Assembly (NCBI GenBank): GCA_947650365.1
Contig: CANTAL010000002.1
Location: 503,501 to 567,500 of the forward strand
Source of the DNA: Chamaelirium japonicum
Taxonomy: Eukaryota > Streptophyta > Magnoliopsida > Liliales > Melanthiaceae
Direction of reading: 5' to 3'
Length of the DNA stretch: 64,000 nt
Below are positions 35,481 through 47,965 of this stretch, one piece after another. Below the pieces are notes generated by a model. The model did no database searches. It worked only from the letters and a program-made list of their open reading frames with translations, and was not told the origin of the DNA. The stretch's first letter is position 1, and each line of letters opens with the position of its first letter. The position numbers and the translations under genes are program-made.

Positions 35481-38400
35481 TCTACTCCACTTCTCAATAA
35501 TATAATTATATCTCTCATTTCTCTTCTATCTTCTCCCATGGATTAGGGTTTTCCATAGATTGCTTAGGTCCTAAGTAAGCTTACCCTATAAATAATATAT
35601 GACCTCTTTAGGGTGGGGCACGTTTGATGACTCTCTCTTTCTCCCATCCCACAATAAGTTATCATCATGAACATATCGAGCCCAGCCGACCAGTCACAAG
35701 AAAACAGAGAGAGAAACGAAGATAGAAGTGGAGTTTTAGAATTTAGATTCTTTCTTAGTTCATACTTATACCCATGGTCAATGGACTAGAGCATGACTTC
35801 TTCTCTATTATCTCTTTGTTTATCTCTCCGTTCTCTTCCCTCTGTCTTCGTTTCTCTCTCCATTTTCTTACGACTGGTCGGTTGTGCTCGACATGTTCGT
35901 ACTGATAACGTGTTGTGAGATGGAAGAAAGAGAGAGCCATCAAATAGGCCCAACCCTAAAGGGGTCTTATAAATATTAAGAAGTTGAGTTTTGGAATTTA
36001 GATTCCTTCTTACTTCACACCTATACTCGTGGCTAATAGACTGGAGCAGGACTTCTTCTCCCTTTGTTTATTTCTTTATTCTTTTTTCTCTTCTTCTCTC
36101 TTCTGTTTTTGTTTCTTTCTTCGTTTTCTCTTCTCTCTTCTTCTCTCTCTTCTGTCTTTGTTTCTCTCTCCGTTTTTACTTGACTGGTAGGCTGGGCTCA
36201 ATATATTCATTCTGTTAACGTATTGTGAGGTGGAAGAAAGAGAGAGTCGTCAAACATGCCCTACCCTGAAGGGGTTATATAAATATTAAGAAGTGGAGTT
36301 TTGTAATTTAGATTCTTTCTTACTTCACACCTATACCTATAGCCAATGGACTGGAGCTGGACTTCTTCTCTTTTCGTACTGATAATATTACTATATTTTT
36401 TTTAATTAAATTAATTATTTAATTAAAACAAAGAGAGTTTTGGAATTTACTATGATAATTATAATAACTTTGAGATGATGCTATTGAGAAGTGGAGTTTT
36501 AGAATTTAGATTTATTCTTACTTCACACTTATACCCATGGCGAATGGACTGGAGCAGTATTTCTTTTCTCTTCTCTTTATTTATCTCTCCGTTCTCTTCT
36601 CTTTTTTGTCTTCGTTTCTCTCTTCGTTTTCTTGCGACTGGTCAGCTGGGCTCGATATGTTCATACTGATAACGAATTATGAGATGGGAGAAAGAAAGGT
36701 CCATCAAATATGCCCCACCCTAAAGGGGTCGTATTTATTTATAGGGTAAGCTTATTTAAGGCCTAAGCAATCTATGAGAAACCTTAATCCATGGGAGAAT
36801 AGAGAAGAGAACGGAGATATTTAATTATATTATTGAGAAGTGGAGTTTTGAAATTTAGATTCCTTCTTACTTTACTCCTATATTGGTGGCGAATGGACTG
36901 GAGTAAGACTTTTTTTCTCTTCTCTCTTTATTGTTCTCTTCGTTCTCTTCTCTCTTCTTCTCTCTTCTCACAACACGTTATCAGCACGAACGTGTCGAGC
37001 CCAGCCGACCAGTCATAAGATAACGGTACAAGAAACGAAGACAGAAGAGAGAGAAGAAGAGAGAAGAGAATAGAGAGATAAATAAAGAGAGAATAAGAGA
37101 AATAAATTATTTTTTATGCACATAAATTTATATAAATTATTTAATAAATATGAAATGTTTTATAATTAAATATTTATATAATAATATTGAGATAGTACTA
37201 TTTAAATATTTAAAGAAACGATATACTTTATAATATTTAAAGAAATATTAAATGAAATAAATAAAATAAATAAGTAATCTCTCATCTCATAATACGTTAT
37301 CAACACGAATATGTCGAGCCCAATGGACCAGTCATAAAAAAATAGAGAGAGAAATGAAGACAGAAGAGAGAGATGGAGAGAGAAGGAGAGAGAAGAGAAT
37401 GGAGAGTTAAAAAAAGAGATAAGAGAGAAGAAGTCTTGCTCTTGTCTATTGGCTACGGGTATATGTGTAAAGTAAAAAGGAATCTAAATTCCAAAACTCT
37501 ACTTCTCAATATTAATAATACCACTTTAGGGTGGGGCATATTTGACGGCTCATTGTTTCTCCCATTTTACAACACGTTATCTTTACGAATATGTCGAGCC
37601 CGGCCGATTAGTCACAAAAAAATAGAGAGAGAATCGAAGACAAAAGAGAAAGAAGAAGAGAAAAGATAATGGATAAATAAATGAAGTGAGAAGAGAGAAA
37701 AAGTCATATTTCAGTCTATTGACCATGGGTATAGGTGTAAAGTAAGAAGGAATCTAAATTCCAAAACTCCACGGCTCAATATTTATATGACCCCTTTAGA
37801 GTGGATTATGTTTGATGGCTCTTTCTTTCTCTCATCTTATAATATGTTATCAGCATGAACATATCGAGCCTAGCCGATCAGTCACAAGAAAATAGAAAGA
37901 AAAACAAAGATAGACGATAGAGAAGTAGAAAGAAGAGAACGAAAAGATAAACGAAGAGAGAAGAGATAAGAAGTCCTGCTCCAGCCATTGGCCACGGGTA
38001 TAGGTGTGAAGTAAGATAGAATCTAAATTCCAAAACTCTACAGAAGAGAGTGAAGAAGAGAGAAGAGAATGGAGAGTTAAATAAAGAGAGAAGAGCGAAG
38101 AAGTCATGCTTTAGTTTATTGGCCATGGGTATAGGTGTGAAGTAATAAGGAATCTAATTTCCAAAACTCTACTTCTGTCTTTGTTTCTCTCTCTATTTTC
38201 TTGCGACTGGTCGGCTGGGCTCGACATGTCCGTACTGATAACATATTATGAGATGGGAGAAAGAGAGAGCCGTCAAACGTACCCCACTTTAAAGGGGTCA
38301 TATATTATTTATAGGGTAAGTATTGTGAGATGGAATAAAGAGAAAACCGTGAAACATGCCCCAACCTAAAGGGGACATATATTATTTATAGGGTAAGCTT

Positions 38401-40131
38401 AATTAGCACCTAAGCAATCTATAGGAAACCCTAATCTATGAGAGAAGAGAGAAAAGAATGGGGAGATTTAATTATATTATTAAGAAGTAGAGTTTTGGAA
38501 TTTAGATTCTTTCTTACTTCACACCTATACCCATGGCCAATAAACTGGAGTAGGACTTCTTCTCTCTTCTTTCTTCGTTTATCTCTTCGTTCTCTTCTCT
38601 CTCTTCTGTCTTCATTTCTCTTTCTATTTTCTTATGACTGGTTGGCTGGGCTCAATATGTTAGTGCTGATAACTTGTTATAAGATAGGAGAAAGAAAGAG
38701 TTGTCAAACTTTTCCCACCCTAAAGGGGTCGCATATTATTTATAGGGTAAACTTACTTAGGGCCTAAGCAATCTATAGGAAACCCTAATCCATGGGAGCA
38801 GAGAGAAGAGAAAAGAGACAGAAGAGAACAAAGTGATTTAATTATATTATTAAGAAGTGGAGTTTTGGAATTTATATTCCTTCTTACTTTACACAAATAC
38901 CCGTGGCCAATGGACTGGAGCAGGACTTCTTCTCTCTTCTCTTTTTATTTATCTCTCCGTTATCTTCTATCTTCTTCTCTCTCTTCTGTGGAGTTTTGGA
39001 ATTTAGATTTCTTCTTACTTCACACCTATACCCATGGCTAATGGATTGGAGCAGAACTTCTTCTCTCTTCGTTTACTTTCCATTCTCTTTGTTCTTCTCC
39101 TCACTCTTATGTTTTCGTTTCTGTCTCCATTTTCTTGTGACTGGTTGATTGGGCTCGATATGTTCGTGCTGATAATGTATTATGAGATAGGAGATTGCTT
39201 ATTTATTTTATTTATTTCGATCGGATGGCTGTCCATCGTCGGATCTCTCTTATGGATTAGGGTTTCCCATAGATTGTTTAGGCTTTAAGTAAGCTTACCC
39301 TATAAATATTTAACTTATTTAATTAATTATTGCCACGGGTATAGGTATGAAGTAAGAAGGAATCTAAATTCCAAAACTCTACTTCTTAACAGTATCATCT
39401 CAACATTATTATGATTATCATAGTAATATTACTATAATTTTTTTAATTAAATTAATCATTTAAAATTAAAAGAGTTTTGGAATTTACTATGATAATCATA
39501 ATAACGTTGAGATGATACTATTGAGAAGTGGAGTTTTGGAATTTAGATTCATTCTTACTTTACACCTATACCCGTGGCCAATGGACTGGAGCATGACTTC
39601 TTCTTTTTTATCTTTTCATTTATCTCTCCATTCTCTTCTCTCTTCCTCTCTCTCTTCTATCTTCGTTTCTCTCTCCGTTTTCTTATGACTGGTCGGGTGG
39701 GCTCGATATGTTCGTACTAATAACGTGTTGTGAGATGGGAGAAAGATAGAGTCGTCAAATGTACCCCACCCTAAAGGGGTCGTATAAATATTAAGAAGTA
39801 AAGTTTTGGAATTTAGATTCCTTCTAACATCACACCTATACCCGTGGCCAATGGACTGGAGTAGGACTTCTTCTCTCTTCTTTTTTTGTTTATCTCTCCG
39901 TTCTCTTCTCTCTTCTTCTCTCTCTTCTATCTTTATTTTTCTCTCTGCTTTCTTGTGACTGGTCGGCTAGGATAGACATGTTCGTGCAGATAACGTATTG
40001 TGAGATAGAAGAAATAGAGAGATGTCAAATATGCCCCACACTAAAGGGGTCATATAAATATTGAGAAGTAGAGTTTTGGAATTTAGATTCCTTCTTACTT
40101 AATGTCTATACCCGTGGCTAATGTACTGGAG
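35481..40131. repeat. TRIM-like array including a segmental duplication partner (35.9-37.4 kb)
   Basis: Units of both orientations. The stretch 35.9-37.4 kb matches 51.9-53.4 kb: GTACTGATAATATT at 36376 and 52341, TAAGTAATCTC at 37271 and 53236, both 15,965 bp apart. It includes the special AT spacer at 37085-37295. A truncated LTR at 39225-39310 joins at CGATCGG and ends in AT-rich sequence. The array is interrupted at 40136 by the second solo LTR. Confidence 0.65.
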
Positions 40132-40544
40132 CAGGATGTGGGGGAAAATCTTCGTGCCGACCCGAAGACTTCGCCTTACCAGTCAATTGAAGTTGAAGTT
40201 GACGTCGAAGATCGTTGGTCGATCCGTTTATTGAAGTTGAAGCTTTTGATATATAAACAGAGAGATGTAATCAGAGAGTTGACACGAGAGATGTGATCTC
40301 GGAGTTTAGCCGAAGCCTACGTCTCCGTGCTATAGGGAGCAACCCGAATTCACTAACACTTGTATCGAAGTAATCTCGACAGGCCGAGTATCACTGAATC
40401 AACTTTGATCTCTTCAAAGGAGAGGAGAAGATCAAAGAGGGGTGGAAGATGGAAAGTTAAGAAATTCCAGAGCTCTGGTTCTGAAAATCAGATCTCAGAG
40501 TGGAAATCAGAATTTTCGGGATCCATTTAAATTCGAAGGCTCTG

Positions 40545-40558
40545 CTATTTATAGGATT
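40545..40558 (-). promoter_or_regulatory. TATA box of the 883-bp solo LTR
   Basis: Minus-strand CCTATAAATAGCAG. Its position places U3, including the minisatellite, upstream and R/U5 downstream. Confidence 0.55.
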
Positions 40559-40620
40559 CTCTGGGAGGAATTCCGGGGTAAATGGCGGTTTCTGCTGTTG
40601 TATCTGGGGATCCTCCAGGT

Positions 40621-40987
40621 AAGGCTGGTGGGTCCTGCTGTTGTCTTCGGGGGCCCACCAGGTAGGGCCGGTGGGTCCCGCGGTGGCCCTCGTGGGCCCA
40701 CCAGGCAGGGCCGGTGGGTCCCGCGGTGGCCCTCGTGGGCCCACCAGGCAGGGCCGGTGGGTCCCGCGGTGGCCCTCGTGGGCCCACCAGGCAGGGCCGG
40801 TGGGTCCCGTGGTAGTCCTCGTGGGCCCACCAGGCAGGGCCGGTGGGTCCCGTGGTGGCCCTCGTGGGCCCACCAGGCAGGGCCGGTGGGTCCCGTGGTG
40901 ACCCTCGTGGGCCCACCAGATAGGGCCGATGGGTCCCGTGGTGGTCCTCGTGGACCCACCAGGCAGGGCCGGTGGGTCCCGTGGTAG
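40621..40987. repeat. 43-bp GC-rich minisatellite, about 8.5 copies, inside the solo LTR
   Basis: Units start at 40621, 40664, 40707, 40750, 40793, 40836, 40879, 40922 and 40965 (partial), each beginning AGGGCCGGTGGGTCCC-like and ending GGGCCCACCAGG-like. Central units are almost identical and the first is the most diverged. Because 43 is not a multiple of three, the reading frame rotates each unit. This explains the Gly/Pro/Arg-rich open frames in several frames on both strands. Confidence 0.95.
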
Positions 40988-41024
40988 TTGGTAAACTTCT
41001 GCCAAAATTTGCACCCACACAGGA

Positions 41025-44000
41025 CTTCTTTTCTCTTCTCTTATTATTTATTTCTCCGTTCTCTTCTCTCTTCTCCTCTTTCTTCTGTCTTCGTTTCTCT
41101 TTCTATTTTATTGTGACTAGTCGATTGAGCTTGACATATTCGTGCTGATAACGTGTTGTCAGATAGGATAAAGAGAGTTATCACGGGTATAGGTGTGAAG
41201 TAAGAAAGAATCTAAATTCCCAAACTCCACTTCTCATTAATATAATTAAATCTCTCCGTTCTCTTCTATCTTCTTCCATGGATTAGGGTTTTCCATATGA
41301 TGCTTAGGCCCTAAGTATGCTTACCCTATAAATAATATATGACCTCTTTTGGGTAGGGCACATTTGACGGCTCTCTCTTTTTCCCATCTCACAACACTTA
41401 CCCTATAAATAATATATGACCCATTTAGGGTGGGGCATGTTTGGCAGCTTTCTCTTTCTCCTATCATACAATACGTTATCAGCACGAACATATCGTGCCC
41501 AGCCGACCAGTCGCAAGGAAACGGAGAGAGAAATGAAGACAGAATTGGAGTTTTGGAATTTAGCTTCCTTCTTACTTCACACCTATACCCGTGGCCATTG
41601 GACTGGAGTAGGACTTCTTCTCTCTTCCCTCTTTATTTATCTCTCCATTCTTTTCTCTCTTCTTCTCTCTCTTCATTGGAGTTTTGTAATTTAGATTCCT
41701 TCTTACTTCACACCTATACTAGTAGCTAATGGACTGGAGCAGGGCTTCTTCTCTCTTCTCTTTTCGTTTATCTCTCCGTTCTCTTCTTTCTTTTCTGTCT
41801 TCGTTTCTCTCTCCGTTTTCTTGTGACGTAGAGATAAATAAAGAGAGAAAAGAGAAGTAGTCCTGCTCCAGTCCTTTGACCACGGGTATTGGTGTGAAGT
41901 AAGAACGAATCTAAATTCTAAAAGTCCACTTCTGTCTTCATGTCTCTCTTTGTTTTCTTATGACTGGTCGGCTAGGCTCAATATGGTCGTGCTGATAACG
42001 TGTTATATGATGGGAGAAAAAGATAGCCGTCAAATGTGCCCCACCCTAACGGGATCATATAAATATTGAGAAGTAGAGTTTTGGAATTTAGATTCATTCT
42101 TACTTCATATCTATACCCGTGGCTAATGAACTAGAGTAGGACTTCTTATCTCTTCTCTCTTTATTTATCTTTCTATTCTTTTCTCTTTTTTTTCTCTCTT
42201 CTGTCTTCGTTTTTCTCTCTGTTTTCTTGTGACTGGTCTGTTGGGCTCGATATGTTCATGCTGATAACGTGTTGTGAGAAGAGAAAATAAGAGAGAAGAG
42301 AAGGGAGAGATAAACAAAGAGAGAAGAGAGAAGAAGTCCTACTCTAGTCCATTCACCACGGGATTGGTGTGAAGTAAAAAGGAATCTAAATTCCAAAACT
42401 CCACTGCTTAATAATATAATTAAATCTCTTCGTTCTCTTCTCTCTTCTCCTATGGATTAGAGTTTCCCATAGATTGCTTAGGCCCTAAGTAAGCTTACCC
42501 TATAAATAATATATGACCCCTTTAGGGTGAGGTATGTCTGACGACTCTCTTTTTCTCCCATCTCACAACACGTTATCAGCACGAACATGTCAAGCCCAGC
42601 CGACCAGTTGCAAGAAAATGGAGAGAAAAACAAAAACAGAAGTGGAGTTTTGAAATTTAGATTCCTTCTTACTTCACACCTATACCCATAGGCAATAGAC
42701 TAGAGCATGACTTTTTCTCATTTCTCTCTTTATTTATCTCTTCGTTCTCTTCTCTCTTATTCTCTCTTCTTTGTCTTCATTTCTCTCTCCGTTTTCTTGC
42801 GACTGGTCAGTTGGGCTCGACATGTTCGTGCTGATAATGTGTTATAAGATGGAAGAAAGAGAGAGCCGTCAGACGTGCCCCACCCTAAAAGGGTCGTAAA
42901 TTATTTATAGGGTAAGCTTACTTAAGGACTAAACAATCTATGTAAACCCTAAAATAATTTTAAAATAGTATCATCTCAATATCTAAATATATTAAATAGT
43001 TATTTAAATTAATAAAAATGGACAGGAGCAGGACTTCAATAATTTAAAAACCAAATTGAATATCTCAATGTATATTAAATAATTATTTATGATAATTAAA
43101 TAATTATGTAGAATAGACTTATATTTTATATTATAAATGAGGACAGAATTGAGAAGAGAATATAGAGATAAACAAAGATAGAAGAGAAAATAAGTCCTGT
43201 TACAGTCCATTAGCCACGAATATAGGTGTGAAGTAAGAAGGAATCTAAATTCCAAAACCCCATAGAAAAGAGAAGAAAAGAGAAGAGAATGGAGAGATAA
43301 ATGAAGACAGAAGATAGAAGAAGTCCTGCTCCAGTCCATTGGCTACGGGTATAGGTGTGAAGTAAGAAGGAATCTAAATTCCAAAAATCAACTTCTATCT
43401 TCGTTTTTTTCTTCGTTTTCTTGCAACTGGTCGGTTGGGTTCGATATGTTTATACTGATAACGTGTTGTGAGATGGGACAAAGAGAGAGGCGTCAAACGT
43501 GCGCCACCCTAATGGGGTCATATAAATATTGAGAAGTTGAGTTTTAGAATTTAGATTCCTTCTTACTTCACATCTATACCCATGGCCAATAGACTGGAAT
43601 AGGTCTTCTTCTATCTCTTCTCTCTCCATTATTTTCCCTCTTCTCCTATGGATTTGGGTTTCCCATAGATTACTTAGGCCCTAAGTAAGCTTACCTTATA
43701 AAAAATATATGACCCGTTTAGGGTGGGGTACGTTTGATAGCTCTTTCTTTCTCCCATCTCGTAATACATTATCAGCACGAATATATCGAGCCCAGTCAAC
43801 CAGTCACAAAAAACGGAAAGAGAAACGAAGACAGAAGAGAGAGAAGAAAAGAGAAGAGAACGGAGAGATAAACGAAGGGAGAAGAGAGAAGAAGTCTTGC
43901 TCCAGTCCATTCGTCATGGGTATAGGTTTGAAGTAAGAAGGAATCTAAATTCTAAAACTCAACTTCTCAATAATATTATCTTAATATTATTATGATTATC

Positions 44001-47000
44001 ATTATAAATTCCAAAACTCTCTTCGTTTTAATTAAATAATTAATTTAATTAAAAAAATTATAGTAATATTATTAGCCCGAAAAAAGAAGAAGTCCTGCTC
44101 AAGTCAATTAGCCACGGGTATAGGTGTGAAGTAAGAAGGAATCTAAATTTCAAAACTCCACTTCTCCATATTTATACGACCCTTTAGGGTGGGGCACGTT
44201 TGACGACTCTCTCTTTCTTTCATATCACAATACATTATCTGTGCAAACATGTCGAGCCCAACCTACCAGTCATAAGAAAATAAAGAGAGAAATGAAGACA
44301 AAAAAAAGAGAAGAAGAGAGAAAATAAAATGGAGAGAGAAACATAGACAGAAGAGAGAGAAGAGAATGAAGAGATAAACGAAAAAAGAAGAGAGAAGAAG
44401 TCCTGTTCCAGTCCATTGGCCACGGGTATAGGTGTGAAATAAGAAGAAATCTAAATTCTAAAACTCAACTTCTTAATATTTATATGACCCCTTCAGGGTG
44501 GGGCATATTTGACGGTTCTCTCTTTCTCCTATCTCACAACACGTTATCAATACGAACATATCAAGCCCAGCTGACCAATCACAAGAAAACGAAGAGAGAA
44601 ATAAAGACAGAAGAGAGAGAAGAAGAGAGAAGAGAATAGAGAGATAAACGAAAGAAGAAGAGAGAAGAAGTCTTGCTCTAGTCTATTGGCCACGGGTATA
44701 GGTGTAAAGTATGAAGGAATCTAAATTCCAAAACTCCACTTCTCAATAATATAATTAATTCTCTCTATTCTCTTATCTCTTTTCCTATGGATTAGGGTTT
44801 CCCATAGATTACTTAGGCCCTAAGTAAGCTTGCCTTATAAATAATAAATAATATACGATCGCTTTAGGATAGGGCACGTTTGACCGCTCTTCCTTTCTCC
44901 CATCTCAGAATATGTTATCAGCACGAACATGTCGAGCTCAGCCGACCATTCGTAAGAAAATAGAAAGAGAAACAAAAACAGAAGTAGAGTTTTGGAATTT
45001 AGATTCCTTCTTACTTCACACCTATACCCGTGGTCAAAGGACTGGAGAAGGACTACTTCTCCCTTCATTTATCTCTCCATTCTCTTCTCTTTTCTTCTCT
45101 TTCTTCTGTCTTTTTTTATCTATCAATTTTCTTTTGACTGGTCGGCTGGGCTTGACACGTTCGTGCTGATAACGTGTTGTGAGATGGGAGAAAGAGAGAG
45201 CCGTTACACGTGCCCCACCCTAACGGGCTCATATAAATATTAAGAAGTAAAGTTTTGGATTTTAGATTCTTTCTTACTTCACACATATACCCATGGCCAA
45301 TGAACTAGAACAATACTTCTTCTCTCTTTGTTTATCTCTCTGTTCTCTTCTCCCTTTTTCTCTCTTTTCTGTCTTCATTTCTTTTTCCATTTTCTAGTGA
45401 CTGGTCGGTTGGGCTCGACATGTTCGTACTGATAACGTGTTGTGAGGAGAGAGAAGAGAACCAAATTAAAATAATTTAAATCTCTCTAATTTTAATAATT
45501 AAATAGAAGTCTGTCTTTATCTTCTCTCTCTTTTGTGGAGTTTTGGAATTTAGATTCCTTGTTATATCACACCTATACCCGTGGCCAATGGACTGGAGCA
45601 GGACTTCTTCTCTCTTTGTTTATCTTTCTGTTCTCTTCTATTTTCTTCTCTCTCTTCTTCTTTCTCTTCTCTCTTCTTCTCTCTCTTTTTTGGAGTTTTG
45701 TAATTTAGATTCCTTTTTACTTCATACCAATACCCCGTGGCCAATGGACTAGAGCAGAACTTCTTATCTTCTTCTCTCTTCATTTAGCTCTCCGTTCTTT
45801 TCTCTCTTCTACATAAATAATTTATTTAAATAATATAATTATTTAATTTAGAGAGAAACAAAGACAGAAGAAAGAGAAGAAGAGAGAAGAGAAAGGAAAG
45901 ATAAATAAAGAGAGAAGACCGAAGAAGTCCTGCTCTAGTCTATTTGCAACGGGTAAATGTGTCAATTAAGAAAGAATCTAAATTCCAATACTACACAGAA
46001 GAGAGAGAAGAAGAGAGAAGAGAACGGAGAAATAAACGAAGACAGAAGTAAGTTTTGGAATTTAGATTCCTTCTTACTTTACACCTATACCCATGGCCAA
46101 TGGACTGGAGCAGGACTTCTTCTCTCTTCTCTCTTCTCTCTTCATTTATCTCTCCTCTTATCTCTTCTTCTCTTTTCTGTGGAGTTTTGGAATTTAGATT
46201 CCTTCTTACTTCACACCTATACCTGTGGCCATTGAATTAGAGTAGGACTTCTTCTTTCTTCTATCTTCATTTATCTCTCTGTTATCTTCTCTCTTCTTCT
46301 CTCTTTTCTGTCTTTGTTTCTCTCTTTATTTTCTTTCGACTAGTCGGCTGGGCTTGACATGTTCGTATTGATAACGTGTTGTGAGATAGGAGAAAGACAG
46401 AGCCGTCAAATGTGTCCCACCCTAAAGGGGTCGTATATATATTAAGAAGTAATGTTTTGGAATTTAGATTCCTTCTTACTTTATACTTTTTTAATAATTA
46501 AATAATAATTAATTTAATTAAAAAAATTATAGTAATATTACTATGATAATCATAATAACGTTGAGATGATACTATTGAGAAATAGAGTTTTGGAATTTAG
46601 ATTCCTTCTTACTTTACACTTATACCCGTGGCCAATGGACTGGAGTAGGTCTTCTTCTCTATTCTCTCTTCGCTTATCTCTTCATTCTTTTATTTCTTTT
46701 TATCTCTCTTCTGTCTTCATTTTTCTCTTAATTTTCTTATGACTGGTCGACTGGGATCGACATGTTCGTGCTGATAACGTATTGTGAGATGGGCAAATAA
46801 AAGAGAATGGAGAGATTTAATAATATTATTGAGAAGTGGAGTTTTGGAATTTAGATTCCTTCTTACTTCACACATATACCCATGGCTAATGGACTGGAGT
46901 ATGATTTCTTCTCTTTTTTTTCTTTGTTTATCTCTCCATTCTTTTCTCTATCTTCTGTCTTCATTTCTCTCTCCGTTTTCTTATGACTGGTCGATTGGGC

Positions 47001-47023
47001 TCGACATGTTTATGCTGGTAATG
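41025..47023. repeat. TRIM-like array, 6 kb of mixed-orientation units
   Basis: The same subunits continue: polypyrimidine units, truncated LTRs at about 41280-41400, 42450-42560, 43650-43760 and 44790-44900, and primer-site motifs. AT-rich inserts lie at 42950-43140, 43975-44070 and 46490-46560. A forward-reverse-forward pattern is common. No gene. Confidence 0.65.
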
Positions 47024-47191
47024 TATTATGAGATGGGAGAAAGAGAGAACCATCAAACGTGCCCCACCCTAAAGGGGTTGTATATTATTTATAGGGCAAG
47101 CTTACTTAGGGCCTAAGCAATCTATAGGAAACCCTGATCCATGGGAGAGATCCGATCGTGGATATCCATCCGATCGAACGATCGCATAACA
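47024..47191 (-). repeat. Complete 168-bp LTR of the TRIM-like family
   Basis: On the plus strand it runs from TATTATGAGATGGG to ATCGCATAACA. The inverse TATAAATA is at 47096-47103, and U3 contains GATCCGATCGTGG. A degraded primer-site complement (TATGCTGGTAATG) precedes it. The AT-rich core follows at once on the U3 side. Confidence 0.85.
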
Positions 47192-47965
47192 GTTATAATA
47201 TTTTAAATTTTTATAAAGAAAAATATAAATTATTTTTAAAGCAAAAAAATTAAAGTATACCTCATCTTCCTTCTTTACTTTCTATTATTTAAATAATTTA
47301 ATTAGTTTAATAAATTAATTTTTTAAATAATTAAATAAATATTTAATTATCTATATAATTAAATAACTTAATAATTTTAATAATTTATTTATTATTTAAA
47401 TATTAAAATAAATAAATATTTAATTAATAATTTAAAATAATATTAAATTATTTTAAAAAAATATTTTATTATCTATATATTCAAATAATTATGTAATAAT
47501 TTATTTTAATTATTATTTAGTTAATTATAAAATTATTTAATAATTAAATTATTTATTTGATTAATTAAATAATCTATTTAATATATTTCTATACTAAATA
47601 AGTTTTTAATTATTTAAATAATTGACTATTTATTTAATTATTTTATAATAAAATAATATTTTAAGAAATTTCTAATAAAATAAATTAATAACATAATTAA
47701 ATAATTAAATAATTAGTTTTTTTATTTAATAATTTAAATAATTTAATAGTTACCTAATTTAATTATTTTATAATATAATAATAATAAATAAATAAAATAA
47801 TAAATTTAATTAAATAAATAGATAATTAAATAATTAAAGAAATTAATTATTTTACTAAAATCTTAATTATTATATTATTTAAATTATTAAATTATTTAAT
47901 ATTTTAATAAATAAATAATTTATTTAAAAAAATTATAGTAACATTACTATGATAAGTATAATAAC
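47192..47965 (-). repeat. AT-rich core block, complete copy in reverse orientation
   Basis: It starts GTTATAATATTTTAA and contains the inverse of the GGAAGTAAAG segment (ATCTTCCTTCTTTACTTTCT near 47265). It ends with TAACATTACTATGATAAG and then GATACTATTGAGAAGTGG. Together with the LTR and the following polypyrimidine units it gives the order LTR, AT block, polypurine part for an element on the minus strand. Confidence 0.7.

Larger units (their letters stand above)
40137..41019 (-). mobile_element. Solo LTR, 883 bp, with internal GC-rich minisatellite
   Basis: The insert starts TGTGGGGGAAAATC and ends TTTGCACCCACA. It is flanked by the perfect 5-bp direct repeat CAGGA at 40132-40136 and 41020-41024. 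Excision restores the array phrase GGAGCAGGACTTCTT. On the minus strand a strong TATA box (CCTATAAATAGCAG) lies at about 40545-40558, upstream of roughly 410 bp ending TTTTCCCCCACA, so a minus-strand orientation is likely. No protein domain is present. Long open frames on both strands in 40442-41020 come from the 43-bp repeat. Confidence 0.88.

Noticed and set aside
40442-41020. Open frames of 86-187 codons rich in Gly, Pro, Arg on both strands
   Set aside because: The 43-bp period is not a multiple of three and the same minisatellite is open in several frames at once. They lie inside a solo LTR.
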